Below are positions 58,701 through 64,000 of a stretch of DNA of 64,000 nucleotides, piece by piece. The notes below the pieces were generated by a model. That model searched no databases and was not told where the DNA came from. It saw only the letters and a list, made by a program, of their open reading frames with translations. The position numbers and the translations under genes were made by a program. How positions within the stretch are numbered: position 1 is the stretch's first letter; each line of letters opens with the position of its first letter. Origin of the DNA: Patulibacter medicamentivorans (GTDB lineage Bacteria; Actinomycetota; Thermoleophilia; Solirubrobacterales; Solirubrobacteraceae); assembly GCF_000240225.1 (NCBI RefSeq), contig NZ_AGUD01000244.1:1-64000 (forward strand), written 5' to 3'.

Positions 58701-60005
58701 GCAGCGACCCTTGCGCTGGTTCGCCGACGCCTGCGAGATCCGCTCGATCGGCAGCCGCTGGACCTTCAGCCGCGAGCTGTAGCGGCTGATCCGGGCCGTT
58801 CCCGGGTCGATCACGTACTTGATGCCCGGGACCGTCAGCGAGGTCTCGGCGACGTTGGTCGCCAGCACGACCCGGCGGCCGCCGCCGCGGTCGCGGCGGA
58901 AGACCCGCTGCTGCTCGGACGCCGCCAGCCGCGCGTACAGCGGCAGGATCTCGATCGACTGCCGGGCGCCGCGGAAGCGCCCGGAGAGCGCCTCGGCGGT
59001 GTCGCGGATCTCGCGCTCGCCGGAGAGGAAGACCAGGATGTCGCCGTCGCCTCCGCCGGCGTCCCGCGCGTGGTCGGACAGCAGCTCCTCGACCGCGTCG
59101 CCGATCGCGTCGGCCTGGTCGCGATCGGCGCCCGTCCGCCCCGCGGCTCGCGGCCCGGGGCGACCGGCCGGCCGCCGGCGGTCCTGGTCGTCGGGGTCGT
59201 CGCTGTCGGCGTCGAGGTCCTCGATCGGCCGGTAGCGGACCTCGACCGGGAAGGTGCGGCCGGAGACCTCGACGATCGGGGCGTCGTCGAAGTGGGCGCT
59301 GAAGCGCTCGGGGTCGATCGTCGCCGAGGTGATGACGACCTTCAGCTCGGGCCGCCGCGGCAGGATCTGCTTGACGCAGCCGAGCAGGAAGTCGATGTTC
59401 AGCGACCGCTCGTGGGCCTCGTCGATGATGATCGTGTCGTAGCGGCGCAGCAGCCGGTCGCGCTGGATCTCGGCCAGCAGCAGGCCGTCGGTCATCAGGC
59501 GCACGAGCGTGTTCTCGCCGGCCCGGTCGTTGAACCGCACCGAGTAGCCGACCGCCTCGCCGAGCGGCACCGACAGCTCGTCGGCGATCCGCTCGGCGAC
59601 CGTCCGGGCGGCGATCCGACGCGGCTGCGTGTGGGCGATCGTGCCGCGGACGCCGCGCCCCAGCTCGAGGCAGATCTTCGGCAGCTGGGTGGTCTTGCCG
59701 GATCCGGTCTCGCCGGCGACGACCACCACCTGGTGGTCGCGGATCGCCGCCAGCAGGTCCTCGCGGCGGGCGCTGACCGGCAGCTGCTCGGGGTAGGAGA
59801 CGGCGGGCACGACGGCCCGGCGGCCGGCGATCCGCGCCTCCGCCCGCTCGATCTCGGGCAGCAGCTTGGCCAGCTCGCGAGCGCGGGCCTCGTCGTCCTT
59901 CGTGTGACGCAGGCGATCGACCCGGCGGGCCAGCCGGTGCTCGTCGCGCAGGGTCAGGGTCCCCAGCCGCTCGCGCAGGTCGGGGGTGGTGGCGCCGTCC
60001 GGCAT
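55800..60005 (-). CDS. hrpA: ATP-dependent RNA helicase HrpA
   Basis: A 1401-residue DEAH-box helicase. Motif I GETGSGKT is at 98-105, DEAH at 195-198, then SATID (motif III), and GKTT/QPRRIAA (Ia). The RecA-2, winged-helix, ratchet and OB-fold (DUF1605) regions follow, with the long HrpA C-terminal extension (DUF3418) that distinguishes it from HrpB. It unwinds RNA and rescues stalled or collided ribosomes. ATG 60005 was chosen; the frame is open for another 53 residues upstream, but these are Arg/Pro-rich and precede no homology. A low-complexity insert (DADSDDPDDQDRRRPAGRP) lies near residue 255. Confidence 0.94.
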   Translation of the reverse strand: MPDGATTPDLRERLGTLTLRDEHRLARRVDRLRHTKDDEARARELAKLLPEIERAEARIAGRRAVVPAVSYPEQLPVSARREDLLAAIRDHQVVVVAGETGSGKTTQLPKICLELGRGVRGTIAHTQPRRIAARTVAERIADELSVPLGEAVGYSVRFNDRAGENTLVRLMTDGLLLAEIQRDRLLRRYDTIIIDEAHERSLNIDFLLGCVKQILPRRPELKVVITSATIDPERFSAHFDDAPIVEVSGRTFPVEVRYRPIEDLDADSDDPDDQDRRRPAGRPGPRAAGRTGADRDQADAIGDAVEELLSDHARDAGGGDGDILVFLSGEREIRDTAEALSGRFRGARQSIEILPLYARLAASEQQRVFRRDRGGGRRVVLATNVAETSLTVPGIKYVIDPGTARISRYSSRLKVQRLPIERISQASANQRKGRCGRTSDGVCIRLYSEEDFEGRDEFTDPEILRTNLASVILQMAALELGAIEDFPFLEPPDGRQIRDGVLLLEELGALAVDGEERADAAGAATRRGSRLTPIGRKLAGLPVDPRMARMVLEADRLGCTDEVIVIAAALSIQDPRERPQEEQGSADQAHARFKDPRSDFLAYLHLWRYLREQQRALSGNQFRKRTKNEYLHYLRIREWQDLVAQLRQAAKQVGITVPRDARAEERLGEGDPEDRIAAADAERIHVALLSGLLSHIGLKDVKEPAGKGRPKPPKGRPPRPEFIGARNARFQLFPGSALAKRPPAWVMVSELVETSRLFGRTAARIEPGWIEPLAEHLIKRTYAEPRWDRKRGSVVATERAILYGLPVVAGRTVQYGRLDPAVSREIFLRSALVEGDWDGGRAGGAEILAENARRIAEVEAIEERARRRDLLVEDEVLFDFFDQRVPPAVVGGVEFDRWWRDERERRPDLLVYPRELLIHEQAQPEGDLTDARLRPTAWKQGDITLRLSYRFEPGSEHDGVTAHVPLKVLPQLQPIGFEWLVPGFRRELVTTLLRLLPKEVRRELVPIPETVERILQRMTPRSAPLPVALARELNAGPWHPPTQVRPAMLDVGKLPGHLRMSFRVEDDEQDPPALIAEGHDLAQLRAQVQPKLRAALAAATPSIERHGLRDWTIGALPRSIALPGTGDTIRAYPTLVDEGDSVGVRVLDTPAAQAEAMWRGTRRLLLLTVPSPARQLPKGLDARTQLILATAPHGSVDALLEDVVVGTVDGLLRFAGGPVWDAAAFAALRADVAARLPGAAPKVLQQVVLIVDAERDVRRRLEDLSLQPATEAAFGPALRDVEAQLRRLVRPGFVTDSGPRRLPDVLRYVQGAARRLERLPDTVAQDRDRMSAIHELERAYRERVESWPAGTPRPPALAEIPWMIEELRLTHFAQGFAGGRGGPVSAKRIRRALDELPRPGA

Positions 60006-60115
60006 CGCGACCGCCAACGCTACGGGTCGCGGCCGGGCGGCCGTCGCCTCGCTGGAGCGGGGGCCGCGGGGTTCGGGCCCGTGGTTCCACCGATGCCGGT
60101 CGCGACGGCCGTGCC

Positions 60116-60121
60116 TATCGT
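60116..60121 (+). promoter_or_regulatory. -10-like element, leaderless type
   Basis: TATCGT ends 8 bases before the ATG at 60130. Confidence 0.45.
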
Positions 60122-60129
60122 TGGCGACG

Positions 60130-60939
60130 ATGCGCAGTTCACGGCTTCTCCTCGGCCTCTCCACGACCGTCGTCGCCGGGCTGCTGGTAGCGCCGGCGAC
60201 CGCGCCGGCGGTCTACTACCCGGGGCTTCGCTACTACAAGGCGACCCTCGACCTGGCCGGGCGGATCGTGATCTCGCGCCACGTCGACTCGACGCGCGAG
60301 TGCACGCCGGGCCGCGCCTACACCCAGGTCAGCACGGTCGACGTCGAGATGGGCCGGGCGCGCCCGATCCAGGTGACGATCTCGCCGCGCGTCATCGGGA
60401 CGACCACGGCGCGGACGAACGGGCTCGGAGAGGCGAAGACCGACGTCGCGATCGAGGACTTCAAGACCACCAGCGGCTGCGCGCCGAACCCGCCCGCCAC
60501 CCCGCAGGAGCCGGGGCCGTGCGGCAGCGTCGAGGGCGACATCTCGGCGGCGCTCGTCGGCTCCTACAAGGACGGCAAGACGCCGGTCTACGTGCAGATC
60601 TACCGCCGCAACGGCAACCAGCTGCGGTTCAGCGACGGCTGCGAGCCGATGGAGGCGGGCGCGCTCGACAGCAAGAACCGGCCGCTTCCCGGCGTCGGCC
60701 TGACCCAGATGCCGGTGCCGGGCACCGGGATGATCGCCCCGCTCGGCATCACCGCCACGACGCTGCGCAAGCTCGGCCGCGGCGACGCGGTCGCGCGCAA
60801 GATCAGCTTCTCCGGGCCCTGCGAGAACGTCGACGTGCAGACGGCGCGGGCCCGCACGGTCGGCCCCGACGGGCAGCTGATGCGCAACTGGTGCAAGGTC
60901 AAGGGCTCGCTCTGGGTGCGGTTGAAGCGCACCTCCTGA
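60130..60939 (+). CDS. secreted protein of unknown function
   Basis: A 269-residue exported protein. The signal is residues 1-27 (LLLGLSTTVVAGLLVAPATA). The mature part is beta-rich, with six cysteines (RECTPG, SGCAPN, PGPCGS, DGCEP, GPCEN, NWCKV) that may form three disulfides. Repeated segments such as YKATLDLAGRIVISRHVDS and TPVYVQIYRRNGNQLRFS look like beta-sandwich strands. No enzyme motif was recognised. It is divergent from hrpA, with 124 bases between starts. A similar exported class occurs at 1665 and 18029, but I see no clear sequence similarity to them. Confidence 0.75.
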   Translation: MRSSRLLLGLSTTVVAGLLVAPATAPAVYYPGLRYYKATLDLAGRIVISRHVDSTRECTPGRAYTQVSTVDVEMGRARPIQVTISPRVIGTTTARTNGLGEAKTDVAIEDFKTTSGCAPNPPATPQEPGPCGSVEGDISAALVGSYKDGKTPVYVQIYRRNGNQLRFSDGCEPMEAGALDSKNRPLPGVGLTQMPVPGTGMIAPLGITATTLRKLGRGDAVARKISFSGPCENVDVQTARARTVGPDGQLMRNWCKVKGSLWVRLKRTS

Positions 60940-60965
60940 GCGCGGCTCCCGCCCGGCGCGGTCGC

Positions 60966-60971
60966 TACCGT
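60966..60971 (+). promoter_or_regulatory. -10-like element of the MYG1-like gene
   Basis: TACCGT ends 10 bases before the ATG at 60982. Confidence 0.45.
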
Positions 60972-60981
60972 GCCAGGCCGC

Positions 60982-61899
60982 ATGTCGCTCGACGCCCCGC
61001 CCACCGCCCCGCCGCTGCGTGTCGGCACCCACTCGGGGTCGTTCCACGCCGACGAGGTCTTCGCGATCGCGGCCCTCGGGCTCGCGCGCGGGCCGCTCGA
61101 CGTCGTCCGGACCCGCGACCGCGAGCAGCTGGCGGCGTGCGCGCTGCGGATCGACGTCGGCCGCGGCTACGACCCCGCGACCGGCGACTTCGACCACCAC
61201 CAGGGCGGCGTCGGCGAGCGCGCCAACGGGATCCGCTTCGCGTCGTTCGGGCTGATCTGGCGCGAGGTCGGCGAGCAGCTGACCGGCAGCGCCGAGGTCG
61301 CCGCCGAGGTCGACGCGCTGCTGGTGGCGCCGATCGACGCCGGCGACAACGGCCAAGAGCTGTACGACCCGAAGATCGACGGGGTCGCACCGTACGCGGT
61401 CAGCGGCCTGATCGCCGCGCTCAACCCGCCCTGGGACGCCGACGGCGGCGCCGCGGCGGAGCGGGCGGCCTTCGACGCGGCGATCGCGATCGCCGAGCAG
61501 GCGCTGAAGGGCGAGATCGCCCGCGCGACCGCGCGGGCGCGGGCGGCCGACATCGTGCGGCAGGCGCTGGAGCGCCGCGGCGACCCGCGGCTGCTGGAGC
61601 TGGACCGCGGCCTGCCGTGGCGCGACGTCGTGATCGGCGAGGCGCCCGAGGTGCTGTTCGTCGTCTACCCGCGGACCGGCGACTGGGGCCTGCAGGCCGT
61701 GCCGGCCGCGGCCCACGGGTTCGCCAACCGCAAGTCGCTGCCGGAGCCCTGGGCCGGCCTCGAGGGCGAGCCGTTGCAGCAGGTCACCGGCGTCGCCGAC
61801 GCGGTCTTCTGCCACGTCGCGCGGTTCATGGCCGTCGCCGGCAGCCACGACGGCGTGCTCGAGCTGGCGCGCCAGGCGCTGGCGGCGCCGGACGCCTGA
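60982..61899 (+). CDS. MYG1/UPF0160 family metal-dependent hydrolase
   Basis: A 305-residue protein of the MYG1 (GAMM1) family of DHH-like phosphoesterases. The N-terminal GTHSGSFHADEVFAIAALG holds His17, His22 and Asp24. DFDHHQGG (about 70-76) is the DHH-like motif, and APIDAGDNG the third metal site. Eukaryotic MYG1 is a 3'-5' RNA exonuclease; the bacterial members are not well characterised. ATG 60982 was preferred to GTG 60970, which would overlap the -10 element. Confidence 0.9.
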   Translation: MSLDAPPTAPPLRVGTHSGSFHADEVFAIAALGLARGPLDVVRTRDREQLAACALRIDVGRGYDPATGDFDHHQGGVGERANGIRFASFGLIWREVGEQLTGSAEVAAEVDALLVAPIDAGDNGQELYDPKIDGVAPYAVSGLIAALNPPWDADGGAAAERAAFDAAIAIAEQALKGEIARATARARAADIVRQALERRGDPRLLELDRGLPWRDVVIGEAPEVLFVVYPRTGDWGLQAVPAAAHGFANRKSLPEPWAGLEGEPLQQVTGVADAVFCHVARFMAVAGSHDGVLELARQALAAPDA

Positions 61900-61918
61900 G
61901 CGGCGCGCCGGCCGGCCG

Positions 61919-62587
61919 CTACGGCGTCGCCGGCAGCACCAGCAGGGGACCGTCCCCGGCGGGCAGGTCGGCGAGCGCGAAGGTCGCACCGGCGGTCCGC
62001 TCGACCCGTGTGAAGCGCTCCGCGAACGCGTCCGCCGGCTCGAGGAAGTTCGTGCGCGCCGTCCGGTAGTGCATCGGCACGACCCAGCGCGCGCCGACCC
62101 GCTCGGCGATCGCGGCGGCCTGCGGGGCGCCGATCGTCGGGCCGCCGCCGACCGGGACGAGCAGCAGGTCGACCGACCCGAGCGCCGCGGCCTGCGGATC
62201 GCGCAGCGCGTCCTGGCCGAGGTCGCCGAGGTGGGCGACCCGCACGCCGCCGAGGTCGAAGGCGTAGATCGTGTTCGCGCCGCGCTCGGTGCCGGCGGCG
62301 GCGTCGTGCTCCGATGCGATCCCGAGCACCTCGCCGATCGGCGACGGGTGGCGGCCCGCGGTCGAGCGGACGACGACCGGGTCGCCGGTCACCGCCTCGA
62401 CCCCGTTGTGGTCGCGGTGCTCGTGGGTCACGAGCAGGAGGTCGGCGCGGATCGGCGGGATCGGCGGGTAGTCGAAGCGGATCCCGCGGGCCGCCGCGGC
62501 GGACATGTCGCCGAAGGGGTCGATCACGACCGTCGTCGCGCCGTCGGTCAGACGGAACGCGGACTGGCCGTACCACTCAACCTGCAT
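61919..62587 (-). CDS. metallo-beta-lactamase fold hydrolase (UlaG-like)
   Basis: A 222-residue metallo-beta-lactamase fold protein. The THEHRDHN motif (residues 54-61) binds two metals, with the strand VIDPF (about 21-25) carrying the preceding Asp. Further His/Asp ligands lie in VAHLGDLG (about 115-122) and MHYRTA (about 171-176). It resembles UlaG-like or YtkL-type hydrolases acting on small phosphorylated or lactone substrates. The ATG lies 11 bases inside the end of the MFS gene, so it is coupled to the exporter. Confidence 0.9.
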   Translation of the reverse strand: MQVEWYGQSAFRLTDGATTVVIDPFGDMSAAAARGIRFDYPPIPPIRADLLLVTHEHRDHNGVEAVTGDPVVVRSTAGRHPSPIGEVLGIASEHDAAAGTERGANTIYAFDLGGVRVAHLGDLGQDALRDPQAAALGSVDLLLVPVGGGPTIGAPQAAAIAERVGARWVVPMHYRTARTNFLEPADAFAERFTRVERTAGATFALADLPAGDGPLLVLPATP

Positions 62588-64000
62588 GCTGCTCCCTCGG
62601 TCGCGGGGGTGGACCGCCGTGGTCGGCTGCGAGCCTCTCGCCGGCCTGGCGCCCGCCGCGCAGCCCGGACGCGGCGGCCGCGACCAGGCAGGCGACGATG
62701 GCGAACCCGAAGGCCGCGTGGAGGCCGTCGCGGAACGGCGGCGAGATCAGTCGCGGGAAGAAGTCGGGGCCGGTCACCAGCGCCTGCTGGTGCGCCGACA
62801 GCGCGTGCAGGGCGGCGGGGTCGAGCAGGTGCTGGACCGGGTCGTAGCCGAGGAAGGCGGCGAACAGCACCGACACCGGCGGCTGGTCGGCGACCTGCTG
62901 GGCGGCGGGCGCGGCGACGCCGTGCGCCATCAGCCCGTCCCGCAGCGTGCCGGGCAACGTGGCGGCCAGGCCGATGATCATCAGCGTGAAGAAGATGCCG
63001 ATCGACAGCACCTGCGCCGAGTTCTGGAAGGTCTGGTTCATCGCCCCGCCGGCGCCGCGGTGCTCGGCGGGCAGGCTGTTCATCACCGCCGCCCGGTTGG
63101 GCGACGCGAACATCCCCATCGAGACGCCGAGCAGCAGCAGGATCGCGCCGAACGGCGGGTAGGCGAAGTCGGTCGGCAGCGCCAGCAGCAGGCCGAAGCC
63201 GAGGGCGGTCAGCAACATCCCGGTGGTCGCGAACGGGCGCGCGCCGAAGCGGTCCGACAGGTAGCCGGAGGCCGGTCCCGCGATCAGCATCCCGAGCGTC
63301 AGCGGCAGCATGTAGATGCCGGCCCACAGCGGCGTCTGCTCGAACGAGTAGCCGTGCTGCGGCAGCCAGATCCCCTGCAGCCAGATGATCAGCATGAACA
63401 TCAGGCCGCCGCGCGCGACCGACGACAGGAACGTCGAGAGGGTGCCGAAGGTGAAGGCGCGGATCCGGAACAGCGAGAGCCGGAACATCGGCTCCGCCAC
63501 GCGGCGCTCGACCAGCACGAACGCCGCCAGGCAGGCGACGGCCGCCGCCAGCAGCGCCAGCACGCGGGGGCTGCCCCAGCCGGTCGCGTGGCCGCCGGCC
63601 GGCCGGATGCCGTGGGTGACGGCGATCATCACCAGCACCAGGCCGAGCGCGAAGGCCAGGTTCCCCGCCCAGTCGATCGGCGCCCGTCGCGGCCGGCTCA
63701 GCTCGCGCAGGCTGCGGTAGGCCCAGACGGTCCCGGCGAGCCCGACCGGCACCGAGATCAGGAACACCAGCCGCCAGTTCACCGGGGCCACCAGGCCGCC
63801 GACGACGAGCCCGATGAAGACCCCGCTGACGCCGACGATGTTGTTGATCCCGAGCGCCATCCCGCGCTGGTGGGGCGGGAAGGCGTCGGTGATGATCGCC
63901 GCCGCGTTGGCGAGCAGGCAGGCGCCGCCGACGCCCTGCACGACCCGCAGCACGACCAGGTACATCGCGCCGGCCGAGCCCGTCATCCAGTCGATCGCCA
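62577..64000 (-). CDS. MFS drug exporter (EmrB/QacA type), 5' end outside the window
   Basis: An exporter fragment of at least 474 residues running off the right edge; the N-terminus lies beyond 64000. Visible helices and motifs: LRVVQGVGGACLLANAAAIIT (motif C-like, antiporter), LFLISVPVGLAGTVW and ISFEQTPLWAGIYMLPLTLG-type central segments. There are about 12 remaining spans, consistent with the 14-span DHA2 family. These proton-coupled exporters pump drugs or metabolites. The gene overlaps the downstream hydrolase by 11 bases. Confidence 0.9.
   Translation of the reverse strand, partial: AIDWMTGSAGAMYLVVLRVVQGVGGACLLANAAAIITDAFPPHQRGMALGINNIVGVSGVFIGLVVGGLVAPVNWRLVFLISVPVGLAGTVWAYRSLRELSRPRRAPIDWAGNLAFALGLVLVMIAVTHGIRPAGGHATGWGSPRVLALLAAAVACLAAFVLVERRVAEPMFRLSLFRIRAFTFGTLSTFLSSVARGGLMFMLIIWLQGIWLPQHGYSFEQTPLWAGIYMLPLTLGMLIAGPASGYLSDRFGARPFATTGMLLTALGFGLLLALPTDFAYPPFGAILLLLGVSMGMFASPNRAAVMNSLPAEHRGAGGAMNQTFQNSAQVLSIGIFFTLMIIGLAATLPGTLRDGLMAHGVAAPAAQQVADQPPVSVLFAAFLGYDPVQHLLDPAALHALSAHQQALVTGPDFFPRLISPPFRDGLHAAFGFAIVACLVAAAASGLRGGRQAGERLAADHGGPPPRPREQHAG

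Noticed and set aside
55893-62069. A plus-strand open frame of about 2050 codons over hrpA
   Set aside because: It is antisense to hrpA, which has intact helicase motifs, and crosses two other real genes. Its sequence is low-complexity Arg/Gly/Ala with no domain.

Overview
The window is chromosomal DNA of a very GC-rich actinobacterium. It most resembles the Solirubrobacterales (Thermoleophilia, Patulibacter/Conexibacter-like). The evidence is the gene content (aa3 oxidase with an actinobacterial-type subunit IV, a WS/DGAT acyltransferase, a mre-rodA-rng cluster, a secreted protein with an NADKVDGKDA-type motif) and the extreme GC at codon position 3. This placement is inference: there is no rRNA in the window.

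Layout. 0-7.5 kb: end of a CCA-adding enzyme, HIT protein, hydrolase, secreted protein, lipoprotein, zinc ribbon, AraC-type regulator, CBS protein, thioredoxin reductase, PAP2-type enzyme, crotonase. 7.7-11.7 kb: cytochrome c oxidase cluster (coxB, coxA, ctaB, a 36-residue membrane peptide, subunit IV) without subunit III. 12-15.6 kb: WS/DGAT, small membrane protein, Rossmann protein, CoA-type Nudix, OsmC. 15.7-17.8 kb: tRNA-Pro(UGG), 1-Cys peroxiredoxin, fatty-acid hydroxylase-like protein, tRNA-Arg(UCU), tRNA-His(GUG). 18-23 kb: secreted protein, tig-clpP-clpX. 24-30 kb: valS-folC, small membrane proteins, ndk, maf. 30-39.2 kb: mreB-mreC-mreD-mrdA-rodA-rng, then rplU-rpmA.

39.2-53 kb is a conserved housekeeping series (rplU-rpmA / obgE-proB / proA-nadD-rsfS) interrupted twice. 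The first interruption (39.3-43.2 kb) holds a membrane protein, a small membrane protein, an SDR and an AbiEi-like/DUF559 nuclease-like gene. That last gene is bracketed by imperfect palindromes and by G-rich and C-rich arrays in inverted arrangement. The second (45.9-50.5 kb) holds a two-component system divergent from an ABC transporter, plus a secreted CAP protein. 53-64 kb: secreted glycosidase-like protein, crotonase, Usp, a large HrpA helicase, secreted protein, MYG1-like protein, UlaG-like hydrolase and the end of an MFS exporter.

Two regulatory themes recur. Many genes have a TAnnnT -10-like hexamer only 6-11 bases before the start codon and no Shine-Dalgarno sequence, which suggests leaderless or nearly leaderless mRNAs. 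Terminator hairpins are GC-rich without U-tracts, and two hairpin sequence families occur twice each. The most unusual locus is the DUF559 gene with its palindrome set between rpmA and obgE.
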